Counted from the stretch's first letter, positions 1 to 6,680 are shown. The stretch is 6,680 bases of DNA from Pseudomonadota bacterium (GCA_023391175.1 JAEWBL010000003.1:1-6680); one strand, 5' to 3'. Numbers and translations: made by a program. The notes: generated by a model from the sequence alone, not told the origin.

Positions 1-1507
1 CGGCCGGGCCGATCAGTTCGCCGAGGCGGGTCTTGTGGTTGCCCTTGCCGCCCAGCGTCACCTGGTAGAATTCCTGCTCCTTCTTCTCCACCCCCAGGAT
101 GCCGATATGGCCCACATGGTGGTGGCCGCAGGCATTGATGCAGCCGGAAATATTGAGATGCAGCCGGCCTATGTCGGCGATGCGGGCATCGTCCGCGAAC
201 CGTTCGGTGAGCTTCTGCGCGACGGGAATGGAGCGCGCATTGGCCAGCGAGCAGTAATCAAGGCCGGGGCAGGCGATGATGTCGGAGATGAGCCCGACGT
301 TCGGGGTGGCGACGCCGATGGCCTTCAGCTTCGCCCACAGGGCCGGAAGATCCTTCTGGCGCACATAGGGGAAGGTGAGGTTCTGCTCGTGGGCGACGCG
401 GATCTCGCCATAGGCGTACTGATCCGCGAGGTCGGCGATGGCGTCCATCTGGTCCGCCGTCGCGTCGCCGGGCGGGCCGCCTACGGGCTTCAGCGACAGG
501 GTGACGATGGCGTGGCCCTTCGCCTTGTGTGGGGCGACGGAATTGGCGTGCCAGCGGGCAAAGTCCGGATCGGCCAGCGCAGTGGTCAGCGCCGCCGGCG
601 CGTCGTCCAGATCTTCCAGCGCGGGGTTCAGGAAGCGGTCGCGGATGGCGTCGAGGGCCGCCGCGTCCAGCTTCAGCGCGCCGTCGCGGATCTCGGCCCA
701 TTCGGCCTCGACCTTCTGCGCGAAGGCTTCGGCCCCCATCTCGTGGACCTGGATCTTGATACGCGCCTTGTAGATGTTGTCGCGCCGGCCGCCCAGATTG
801 TAGGTCCGCAGGATCGCTTCCAGATAGGAGAGCAGGTCCTCCTCGGGCAGGAAGTCGCGGATGGTCTTGCCGATATAGGGCGAGCGGCCGAGCCCGCCGC
901 CCACCATCACCTCGAAGCCGGTCTTGCCGTCGCGCCTGTGCAGGCGCAGGCCCACGTCATGGACACGGATGGCGGCGCGGTCGTGCTTCGCCGCGGTGAT
1001 GGCGATCTTGAACTTGCGCGGCAGGTAGGTGAATTCCGGGTGCAGCGTGGACCACTGGCGGATCACCTCGGCATAGAGGCGCGGGTCCTCCACCTCGTCG
1101 GCGGCGGCGCCGGCCCACGGGTCGGTGGTGGTGTTGCGGATGCAGTTGCCGGAGGTCTGGATGCCGTGGATGCCCACCTCCGCGAGGTCGGACATGGCGT
1201 CCGGCAGCTCGGCGAGCTTGATCCAGTTGAACTGGATGTTCTGCCGCGTGGTGAAATGCCCGTAGCCGCGATCATACTTGCGCGCCACCGCCGCCAGCGC
1301 GCGCAGCTGGCGCGCGGAGAGGGTGCCGTAGGGGATGCACACCCGGAGCATGTAGGCGTGGAGCTGAAGGTAGACGCCGTTCATCAGGCGGAGCGGCTTG
1401 AACTCCTCCTCGTTCACTTCGCCCGCGAGGCGACGTTCCACCTGATCGCGGAACTCGGAGACGCGCTCCTGAAGAAACGCGCGATCGAACTCGTCATAAA
1501 CATACAT
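1..1507 (-). CDS. cysI: Assimilatory sulfite/nitrite reductase hemoprotein, 3' end missing at window edge
   Basis: This siroheme and [4Fe-4S] enzyme catalyses the six-electron reduction of sulfite to sulfide in the cytoplasm for cysteine synthesis; close relatives reduce nitrite to ammonia. The visible 502 residues start MYVYDEFDRA, a start typical of alphaproteobacterial CysI, and the frame is open to the window edge. The family is about 550 residues, so roughly 50 are missing. The first ferredoxin-like half carries HFTTRQN (84-90) and SGNCIRN (119-125). LPRKFK (162-167) matches the sulfite-binding lysines of E. coli CysI; Arg88, Arg124, Lys165 and Lys167 are the likely anion ligands. The cluster ligands are Cys413 and Cys419 (C-x5-C) and Cys456 and Cys460 (C-x3-C). 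The gene follows a DUF2849 gene by 53 bp in the same direction, a known alphaproteobacterial arrangement. There is no clear ribosome site before the ATG. Sulfite rather than nitrite is inferred from the DUF2849 neighbour and the sequence type. Confidence 0.93.
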   Translation of the reverse strand, partial: MYVYDEFDRAFLQERVSEFRDQVERRLAGEVNEEEFKPLRLMNGVYLQLHAYMLRVCIPYGTLSARQLRALAAVARKYDRGYGHFTTRQNIQFNWIKLAELPDAMSDLAEVGIHGIQTSGNCIRNTTTDPWAGAAADEVEDPRLYAEVIRQWSTLHPEFTYLPRKFKIAITAAKHDRAAIRVHDVGLRLHRRDGKTGFEVMVGGGLGRSPYIGKTIRDFLPEEDLLSYLEAILRTYNLGGRRDNIYKARIKIQVHEMGAEAFAQKVEAEWAEIRDGALKLDAAALDAIRDRFLNPALEDLDDAPAALTTALADPDFARWHANSVAPHKAKGHAIVTLSLKPVGGPPGDATADQMDAIADLADQYAYGEIRVAHEQNLTFPYVRQKDLPALWAKLKAIGVATPNVGLISDIIACPGLDYCSLANARSIPVAQKLTERFADDARIADIGRLHLNISGCINACGHHHVGHIGILGVEKKEQEFYQVTLGGKGNHKTRLGELIGPA

Positions 1508-1560
1508 GATGGGGCTCGGGGCTCGATATCGGCAGATGCGGGAGCGGCGGTGCGCTGGCC

Positions 1561-1887
1561 TCAGGCGGCCGCGGAGGCGCCGGCCGGCAGCGCGACGGTG
1601 GGGCCGCTCACACGGATGCGCTCACGCAGGTTCGCCGGCTCGATCGTGCCATCCGCAGCGATGCGGACCGGGGCCGGGTAGGCGCCGACGGCGGTGTTCT
1701 CGTCGCCATGGGCGATATCGAGCAGGCGCAGCACGGCCTCGCTGGTGGACCCCACGGCCGCCGCCCCGATGCTCTCGGTCCAGCCGCCGGCGGGGCTCAG
1801 CCAAACCACCGCGCCATCGGCGAGCCGGTTGGCGGTGACAACGGTGGGGCCGGCGATCTTCAGCTTGCGCTGCAAAGGCGAGGTCAT
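1561..1887 (-). CDS. DUF2849 domain protein, sulfite reductase operon partner
   Basis: This encodes a 108-residue protein starting MTSPLQRKLK, followed by GPTVVTANRLADGAVVWLSP, the signature opening of DUF2849. Proteins of this family are about 100 residues, restricted mainly to alphaproteobacteria, and usually sit directly before cysI, often with cysG. Their biochemical role is not established, so a part in sulfite reduction or siroheme handling is inference from context. No signal peptide or membrane segment is visible, so it should be cytoplasmic. I chose the ATG at 1887 over the in-frame ATG at 1920 because GGAG lies 6 bases before it, the family begins at this point, and nothing like a ribosome site precedes the longer start. 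It is the first gene of the operon. No cysG is seen upstream, where the next gene is divergent. Confidence 0.88.
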   Translation of the reverse strand: MTSPLQRKLKIAGPTVVTANRLADGAVVWLSPAGGWTESIGAAAVGSTSEAVLRLLDIAHGDENTAVGAYPAPVRIAADGTIEPANLRERIRVSGPTVALPAGASAAA

Positions 1888-1893
1888 GGCGTG

Positions 1894-1897
1894 CTCC
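1894..1897 (-). promoter_or_regulatory. Ribosome binding site GGAG of the DUF2849 gene
   Basis: GGAG on the minus strand lies 6 bases before the ATG at 1887. It decides in favour of the 108-residue start over the 119-residue alternative at 1920. Confidence 0.6.
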
Positions 1898-1958
1898 GTG
1901 CGCCCATATTCCCAACTCACAGCGGGAGAGCGCTAATTATCCAGAAAACTTATGTCTT

Positions 1959-1987
1959 AATCTAAATTACCGCGTTTTGATGCGCAA
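1959..1987 (-). promoter_or_regulatory. Candidate sigma-70 promoter of the DUF2849-cysI operon
   Basis: Read on the minus strand, TTGCGC (1982-1987) and TAGATT (1959-1964) are separated by exactly 17 bases inside the AT-rich island. Transcription would start about 60-65 bases before the DUF2849 ATG. Both hexamers deviate from consensus and AT-rich DNA gives chance matches, so this is a candidate only. An activator site for a CysB-type regulator would be expected nearby, but I could not identify one. Confidence 0.3.
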
Positions 1988-2142
1988 TAGGGAAATAACC
2001 CACACACGACATTGTAAAATCGACTGAATTAGTAGACTTAAAAGGTGCTGGGCTGCAGACCTCGGTCCGGCTTGCTGCGCGCGGGTACCTTTGGCAGCTT
2101 GGCGGCATGGCCCGCGCCCGCGCGGCCAGACAAGAATCGTCC

Positions 2143-2148
2143 GAGGAA
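2143..2148 (+). promoter_or_regulatory. Ribosome binding site GAGGAA of the crotonase gene
   Basis: GAGGAA sits 6 bases before the ATG at 2155. It fixes that start in preference to the in-frame ATG at 2107, which would add 16 low-complexity residues rich in Ala and Arg. Confidence 0.7.
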
Positions 2149-2154
2149 CAGCCC

Positions 2155-2949
2155 ATGACGCCCGAGAACAGCCCTGTCCGCCTCGATATCGCGGACGGGA
2201 TTGCCCGCATCCGGTTCAACCGTCCCCACGTGTTGAATGCGCTGGACGAGGCATCCGTGCTGGCCCTCGCGGCGGCGGTGGACAAGGTGGGCCGGGACGA
2301 GAGCGTCCGCGTCGTGGTGCTCTCGGGCGAGGGGCGGGCCTTCCTCGCCGGCGGCGATGTGGCGCGGTTCCACGCGGCGGGGCCGGATGCGCCCAAGGTG
2401 GTGAGCGCGATCATCGAGCCGTTCCACCACGCGGTTCTGGCTTTGGCCGCCATGCCGGCGCCGGTGATCGCCAGCCTGCACGGCGCGGTGGCCGGGGCGG
2501 GTGTCTCGGTGGCGCTGGCCGCCGACCTCGCCATCGCTTCCGACGACATGAAGATGACGTTGGCCTACACCCGCATCGGCACCTCGCCGGACGGCTCCTC
2601 TACCTTTTCCCTGCCGCGCGTGGTGGGGCTGCGCAAGGCCATGGAGATCGCGCTTCTCTCCGATACGGTGGAGGCGGACGAGGCGCTCCGGCTCGGCCTC
2701 GTGAACAAGGTGGTGCCGGCCGCCGAACTTGCGGCGGAGACCGACAAGCTGGCGAAGCGCCTCGCCGAGGGGCCGACGCTGGCCTATGGCCGCATCAAGC
2801 ACCTGTTGCGCTCGTCCTTCGGCCACAGCCTCTCCGAGCAGCTCAATGCCGAGCGCGACGCCTTCATCGCCAGCGCCCGCACCGAGGATTTCGCCGCCGG
2901 CGCCAAAGCCTTCGTGCAGAAGACGCCGCCGCGCTTCGAGGGCAAATGA
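2155..2949 (+). CDS. Enoyl-CoA hydratase/isomerase family (crotonase) protein
   Basis: This is a 264-residue cytoplasmic acyl-CoA enzyme of the crotonase superfamily, full length for the family. Family landmarks are FNRPHVLNAL (21-30), the first oxyanion-hole segment FLAGGD (63-68), HGAVAGAG (109-116) with the second oxyanion contact, and SLPRVVG (152-158). By eye alignment to rat mitochondrial enoyl-CoA hydratase, the two catalytic glutamates (Glu144 and Glu164) fall on Ser118 and Tyr138. An aspartate, Asp146 in the stretch TSPDGSS, occupies the place used by PaaG-type isomerases and 4-chlorobenzoyl-CoA dehalogenase. Simple hydratase activity is therefore doubtful, and an isomerase or other acyl-CoA reaction is more likely; the substrate is unknown. 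The start is set by GAGGAA at 2143-2148. The gene appears to stand alone: cysI lies divergently and the next gene begins 90 bp downstream with no obvious link. Confidence 0.9.
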   Translation: MTPENSPVRLDIADGIARIRFNRPHVLNALDEASVLALAAAVDKVGRDESVRVVVLSGEGRAFLAGGDVARFHAAGPDAPKVVSAIIEPFHHAVLALAAMPAPVIASLHGAVAGAGVSVALAADLAIASDDMKMTLAYTRIGTSPDGSSTFSLPRVVGLRKAMEIALLSDTVEADEALRLGLVNKVVPAAELAAETDKLAKRLAEGPTLAYGRIKHLLRSSFGHSLSEQLNAERDAFIASARTEDFAAGAKAFVQKTPPRFEGK

Positions 2950-2962
2950 GCTTCGAGGGCAA
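2933..2962 (+). repeat. Short tandem duplication across the crotonase stop codon
   Basis: The 13-mer GCTTCGAGGGCAA occurs at 2933-2945 and again at 2950-2962, a 17-base period. The first copy encodes the last residues (FEGK) and the TGA lies between the copies. It looks like a small tandem duplication or slippage event at the 3' end of the gene. Confidence 0.75.
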
Positions 2963-3039
2963 GTCTGGCCCGCCCGGCACCGGCTTTTGCCCGCGCCAGC
3001 TTTGTGGGCTAGATAGGGGCGGATAGCTTCGGACCTCCC

Positions 3040-3612
3040 GTGCGCCTACTGCCGCTCGCCTTCACGCTCCTCATCGCCACCATCCTCGGGCTGGGCGTCA
3101 CGTGGTTTTCCGTGACCCACTCGCGGGGGCTCGACAGCGTGCGCGTCGGCGCCTGGGAAGGCTGGCCGCGGTCCGGCACCTCGAAGGCCGACCCCTATGC
3201 CCGTGCCTTCGTCGCGCGGTCGGGGGAGTTGCCGCTGGAACTCGCCGACGGCCTCGTCTTCCTCGCCACCACGGATGATGCCGGCAACCCGCTGGACGGG
3301 CGCTGCGAGACCCGCATCGTCGGCGTGCTGCCGCAGGCGCGGCTGTGGACGCTCACCGTCACCGACCAGGACGGCAATCTCATTCCCAACGACGCCGGGC
3401 GCTTCGGCTTCACCAGCGCCGAGGTGGTCTATCGTGATAACGGCGCCATCGACGTGCGGCTCTCTCCGCGGGCGCGCACCGGCAACTGGCTGCCCACCGG
3501 CGCCCGGCCGCGGCTGAAAGTGGCGCTGCGGCTCTATGATGCGCCCTTCTCCTTCACCTCGGGCGCCGATGCCGCCGTGCTGCCCCGCATCACGCGGGAG
3601 GCCTGCCTGTGA
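3040..3612 (+). CDS. DUF1214 domain protein, membrane-anchored
   Basis: This encodes a 190-residue protein with one hydrophobic N-terminal segment (about 4-25), either a signal anchor or an uncleaved signal peptide, which places the rest in the periplasm. The body matches DUF1214: LWTLTVTDQDGNLIPN (102-117), RFGFTSAEVVYR (121-132) and GNWLPTG (148-154). Cys89 and Cys189 are the only cysteines and could form a disulfide outside the cytoplasm. Translation starts at GTG: an in-frame TAG at 3010 leaves no other upstream start, and the hydrophobic segment begins right after it. The ribosome site is weak. The TGA overlaps the GTG start of the DUF1254 gene by 4 bases, so the two are probably translationally coupled. 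In larger proteins DUF1254 and DUF1214 are fused in the opposite order. The biochemical function is unknown. Confidence 0.87.
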   Translation: MRLLPLAFTLLIATILGLGVTWFSVTHSRGLDSVRVGAWEGWPRSGTSKADPYARAFVARSGELPLELADGLVFLATTDDAGNPLDGRCETRIVGVLPQARLWTLTVTDQDGNLIPNDAGRFGFTSAEVVYRDNGAIDVRLSPRARTGNWLPTGARPRLKVALRLYDAPFSFTSGADAAVLPRITREACL

Positions 3613-4289
3613 CCACCCTCGGTGATCTGCGGGGGGAGGCATCCGAGGTCGCGGCGCGCGGCGGGCGGCTCATCGGCCGCTGGTTCTCGCGGCTGCCGCG
3701 TCCGCACGTCGCGCGGCCACGCTTCGTGCGGCCGCGCCTCGGCACGCCGGGGCAGCTTTTGCTGTTCATCGCCTTCTCGGTGGTGCTGGGCGCCATCGCC
3801 CATATCGTTTCCATCCTGGCCATGCCGGCGCTGGCCGAGCGCAATGCTTATGCGCGGCTCTCCGAATTGATGGAATCCAACGTGCTGACCCTGCTGCCGG
3901 ACCCGACCCCGCAGGAGCAGGCGCTGCCCATGACGGACCCGGCCTTCATCTCGGCCGTCTGTCTTTATGATTTGTCGGGGGCGCCGCTGAAGGTGCGCGT
4001 GCCGGCGACCGCCGACTACACCTCCGTCTCCTTCTACACCTCGGAGGCGCTCGCCTTCTATGCGCTGAGCGACCAGGCGGCCGGCAAGGTGATCGAACTG
4101 GACCTGATGACCACCAAGCAGAAGGCGGCCCTGCCCGAGGATGAAGAAATCACCGCCGCCGACCGGCTGGTGATCGAATCCCCCTCGCGTGAGGGGATCG
4201 TCGCGGTGCGCGCGTTCGTGCGCGAGCGCGGGATGCGGGAATTGGTACGCCGGCAGCTCGAAGCCGCGACCTGCGCGCCGTTGAACTGA
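3609..4289 (+). CDS. DUF1254 domain protein, single-pass membrane protein
   Basis: This encodes a 226-residue protein that starts at a GTG overlapping the stop of the DUF1214 gene (GTGA). Residues 1-48 form a basic cytoplasmic tail with three consecutive RPxxx pentads at 31-45. A membrane helix follows at about 49-73, and the remainder is likely periplasmic. The DUF1254 core includes MTDPAFISAVCLYDLS (108-123), RVPATADYTSVSFYT (130-144), KVIELDLMT (160-168) and LPEDEEITAADRLVIESP (175-192). The many arginines before the helix fit an inside N-terminus. As I recall them, short stand-alone relatives begin close to the membrane helix, so the 45-residue tail may be an extension or a sign of a later true start; the stop-start overlap favours the GTG. 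It probably forms a complex with the DUF1214 protein, which is inference from overlap and from fused homologues. Confidence 0.85.
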   Translation: MTTLGDLRGEASEVAARGGRLIGRWFSRLPRPHVARPRFVRPRLGTPGQLLLFIAFSVVLGAIAHIVSILAMPALAERNAYARLSELMESNVLTLLPDPTPQEQALPMTDPAFISAVCLYDLSGAPLKVRVPATADYTSVSFYTSEALAFYALSDQAAGKVIELDLMTTKQKAALPEDEEITAADRLVIESPSREGIVAVRAFVRERGMRELVRRQLEAATCAPLN

Positions 4290-4307
4290 CGCGGCGTTTG
4301 CCGGAAT

Positions 4308-4508
4308 TCAGTGGTTGAGGCGCGGCCGGAAGAGGGGGCCCGTCTCGGGCGTCGGTCCGGGCAGCGCCGAGACGTGCCGCTCGATGCGAACCACCGGCAG
4401 GATGACGATCTCCGCCCCTTCCGGTCGGCTGGTGCCGCGATCCGGGCGGGACGATCCGCGCCGCGCCGGCTGGCGGGCCGTGTCGGGAAACGCAATGACC
4501 GTGTTCAT
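4308..4508 (-). CDS. Small protein of unknown function (66 aa)
   Basis: This encodes a 66-residue protein starting MNTVIAFPDTAR and containing AEIVILPVVRIERH (about 37-50). I do not recognise a named domain. Short proteins with an N-terminal VIAFP-like start and an ILPVxRIER core seem familiar from Hyphomicrobiales, but I cannot confirm this here. The N-terminal part is rich in Arg, Pro and Ser and probably disordered, with a short beta-like hydrophobic core. There is no signal peptide or membrane segment. The start at 4508 has GGAGG 8 bases upstream; an in-frame ATG at 4523 lies within that site's edge and is less likely. The gene converges on the DUF1254 gene with an 18-bp gap. Candidate CtrA-like sites lie 48-90 bases upstream. 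The strong ribosome site is the best evidence that it is real. Confidence 0.65.
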   Translation of the reverse strand: MNTVIAFPDTARQPARRGSSRPDRGTSRPEGAEIVILPVVRIERHVSALPGPTPETGPLFRPRLNH

Positions 4509-4516
4509 GCCCTGAT

Positions 4517-4521
4517 CCTCC
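4517..4521 (-). promoter_or_regulatory. Ribosome binding site GGAGG of the 66-aa gene
   Basis: A perfect GGAGG on the minus strand, 8 bases before the ATG at 4508, supports both the reality of this small gene and its start. Confidence 0.65.
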
Positions 4522-4555
4522 ATCGAGAGCCGAGATCACAACGTCGCTGCGGTCC

Positions 4556-4598
4556 TTATGGTTTCGTGAAGCTTAACGTTTGGTGAACCGGCCGTTAA
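4556..4598. promoter_or_regulatory. Phased TTAA/TGAA cluster resembling CtrA boxes
   Basis: The plus strand reads TTAT-N7-TGAA (4556-4570), then after two bases TTAA-N7-TGAA-N7-TTAA (4573-4598). The CtrA consensus is TTAA-N7-TTAA, so each pair is a near match with one substituted base, and the last three half-sites are spaced exactly 11 bases apart. The cluster lies upstream of the 66-aa gene and downstream of the DUF1491 gene, in a GC-rich genome where TTAA is uncommon. Binding by CtrA is inference; the spacing is seen directly. Confidence 0.4.
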
Positions 4599-4601
4599 GG
4601 A

Positions 4602-4614
4602 AGGGGCGACCCCT
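4602..4614 (-). terminator. Short hairpin after the DUF1491 gene, possible terminator
   Basis: AGGGG and CCCCT form a 5-bp stem with a 3-base loop immediately after the DUF1491 stop codon (4616-4618). There is no real T-run after it on the minus strand, so it is at best a weak terminator or an RNA-end stabiliser. Confidence 0.2.
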
Positions 4615-4615
4615 C

Positions 4616-4957
4616 CTAGTCCACCAGGTCCAGAAAGTGCCGCCCCGCGCGGTCCTCGATCTCCAGCACGAAGATGTCGGGATCGAACTTCGCCTCCCGG
4701 GCGATCCGGGCGTCGGCATCCGCCTCCGGGCTGCCGGGTGCGACCAGGACGGAGAACCTGCGGTCCGCCGGGAAGGCGTCATCGAAGGCGGTCTGCGGCG
4801 CCGGGCCGTAGAGCGCGGCGGTGCCGTCGAGACGGGCCACCTTCACGAAGATGGCGCCGGCTTCCTCCGCTCCCTTGCGCAGCAGGGCCGCGAAAGCCCC
4901 TTCCACCTGGCAGCGGCGGATGAGGGCGGAGACGAAGATCGCGCTCTTGAGGCGCAT
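4616..4957 (-). CDS. DUF1491 family protein
   Basis: This encodes a 113-residue soluble protein of the DUF1491 family, full length (about 110). Family features are the start MRLKSAIFVSALIRRC, GAIFVKVARLDGTAALYGP (34-52) and the C-terminal block FDPDIFVLEIEDRAGRHFLD (91-110). The family is confined largely to alphaproteobacteria and its function is not known; no catalytic motif stands out. It has no signal peptide or membrane helix. It begins 14 bp after the stop of the peptidoglycan-binding gene without a visible ribosome site, so it is probably translated by coupling as the last gene of the kinase operon. Confidence 0.88.
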   Translation of the reverse strand: MRLKSAIFVSALIRRCQVEGAFAALLRKGAEEAGAIFVKVARLDGTAALYGPAPQTAFDDAFPADRRFSVLVAPGSPEADADARIAREAKFDPDIFVLEIEDRAGRHFLDLVD

Positions 4958-4971
4958 TCAGGGACGCGCCA

Positions 4972-5660
4972 TCAGTTCAGCGCCATGCCGGAAACAGCGC
5001 CGAGCTCGCGTACAAGCTTGTCGGTAATTTCGCCGTCGGCGGTCAGGTTGCGATCGCGCTGGAAGCGCACGATGGCCGCCCGGGTCTCGCCGCCGGGCCG
5101 GCCGTCCACCTTCAGCGGGCCGTAGCCGAGCTTCGCCAGCGCCTTCTGCACCGACAGGATGCGCGGCGAGGCACCCACGTCCGCCGGCGGGCGCACGGCC
5201 CCGGTGATGTCTCCGGACGGCGCGAGCCCGGCGGGCGGACGGGCGGGAGGCGGCTCGCTGCGGGCATCGGCGGAGCGCGCGCCGGTGGCCGGGACAAGCG
5301 GGGCAGCGGTGCCCGTCACCGAGGTACGGATGGAGAGATACCCGAGCGAGCCGCTGGTGGCGCCGCCCGCGGGCGCCGGGGTGGAGGCGGTCGCGGTTCC
5401 CGTGCCCGTGGACGTGAGCGGGACGGTGGTGTGGTTGATCTTGCCGGCTCCGGCCGGGCGCGCCATGGGCAGCGGTGCGCTCGGCGGCGCCGTCTGAAGG
5501 ACGAGGACGTTGGCGAGGAAGGCGCCGCTGCCCGCCAGCGCCACCAGAGCCGCCATCACGTCGAGACGGCGCAGCCGGCGCGCCTGCCGCGCGGTCTCCT
5601 CCGCCTCGGCGGCCTCGGCGAGTTCCGGGGGCGCTGCGTTTGCGGTGGCCGTTTCCAGCT

Positions 5661-5664
<4 letters not shown>
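4972..5664 (-). CDS. Membrane-anchored peptidoglycan-binding domain protein
   Basis: This encodes a 230-residue protein with three parts. A cytoplasmic tail (1-36) is rich in Ala and Glu and ends in the basic stretch RQARRLRRL. One membrane helix lies at about 37-57. A long periplasmic linker (about 58-165) is rich in Ala, Pro, Gly, Ser and Thr. The C-terminal peptidoglycan-binding domain (about 168-222, PF01471-like) shows the pattern VQKALAKLGYGPLKVDG (172-188), ETRAAIVRFQRDRNL (193-207) and DGEITDKLV (210-218). The domain would let it touch the cell wall from the inner membrane; no hydrolase domain is present. The ATG overlaps the stop of the histidine kinase gene (ATGA), and AGAGGA lies 4 bases upstream, so the two are coupled. 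A role as a wall sensor or scaffold for the kinase is inference. Confidence 0.88.

Positions 5665-6680
<1,016 letters not shown>

Larger units (their letters stand above)
1888..2142. other. Divergent intergenic region with AT-rich island
   Basis: About 255 bases separate the divergent DUF2849 gene and the crotonase gene. Positions roughly 1931-2045 are strikingly AT-rich against the GC-rich genes on both sides, as expected for promoter DNA. The minus strand offers a fair sigma-70-like pair (1959-1987). On the plus strand, TTGTAA at 2012-2017 with TAGACT at 2033-2038 is a poor match with short 15-bp spacing. I see no convincing open reading frame, riboswitch or strong inverted repeat here. Confidence 0.6.

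Noticed and set aside
35..1681. A 548-codon open frame on the plus strand
   Set aside because: It lies antisense to cysI, whose protein has all family motifs. The translation is rich in Val, Gly, Asp and Arg and resembles nothing known, as expected for a GC-rich shadow frame.
1977..1990. TTGAT followed by AAT, considered as an FNR/FixK box
   Set aside because: The second half does not match ATCAA, so the dyad is not convincing.
2107..2154. Upstream in-frame start adding 16 residues to the crotonase
   Set aside because: The added residues are low complexity, and a good ribosome site sits before the ATG at 2155.
2038..2826. A 262-codon minus-strand frame opposite the crotonase
   Set aside because: Its Arg/His-rich composition and lack of motifs fit an antisense shadow of a real gene.
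2091..3026. A 311-codon plus-strand frame overlapping the crotonase gene
   Set aside because: It is a shifted frame full of Arg, Gly and Pro with no domain, while the crotonase frame has full family motifs and a ribosome site.
4292..4303. CGGC-GTTT-GCCG hairpin between the convergent DUF1254 and 66-aa genes
   Set aside because: A 4-bp stem with no T-run is too weak to call a terminator in GC-rich DNA.
4580..5125. A 181-codon plus-strand frame
   Set aside because: It is antisense to the DUF1491 and peptidoglycan-binding genes, which both match families at full length.

Overview
The window is a GC-rich stretch of ordinary-looking chromosome. Gene content, the DUF2849-cysI pair, the DUF1491 family and the overall GC bias suggest an alphaproteobacterium of the order Hyphomicrobiales (Rhizobiales). 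A Xanthobacteraceae-type genus is a reasonable guess but not provable from this sequence. I see no tRNA, rRNA, CRISPR array, insertion sequence or phage gene.

Layout. (1) Positions 1-1887, minus strand: a DUF2849 gene followed by a sulfite/nitrite reductase hemoprotein (cysI), whose 3' end runs off the left edge; this is an assimilatory sulfur operon. (2) 1888-2154: a divergent intergenic region with an AT-rich island that probably holds the promoters for both sides. (3) 2155-2949, plus strand: a stand-alone crotonase-fold enzyme whose active-site pattern is not that of a classical enoyl-CoA hydratase. (4) 3040-4289, plus strand: two small membrane-anchored proteins, DUF1214 then DUF1254, overlapping by 4 bp (GTGA). 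They look like the two halves of the larger DUF1254-DUF1214 proteins, encoded separately and in swapped order. (5) 4308-4508, minus strand: a 66-aa unrecognised protein with a strong ribosome binding site, preceded by a phased cluster of TTAA-like half-sites resembling CtrA boxes. (6) 4616-6680, minus strand: a three-gene operon of a histidine kinase (5' end beyond the right edge), a single-pass membrane protein with a C-terminal peptidoglycan-binding domain (ATGA overlap with the kinase), and a DUF1491 protein.

How the parts relate. The sulfur operon reduces sulfite to sulfide for cysteine synthesis. The kinase core resembles the DivJ/PleC/PdhS group, which controls CtrA in alphaproteobacteria. 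Its coupling to a peptidoglycan-binding protein and the possible CtrA boxes just downstream hint at an envelope or cell-cycle theme, but this is inference. No clearly new multi-gene system is visible. The items most worth checking are the CtrA-like array with its small gene, the crotonase with altered catalytic residues, and the split DUF1214/DUF1254 pair.
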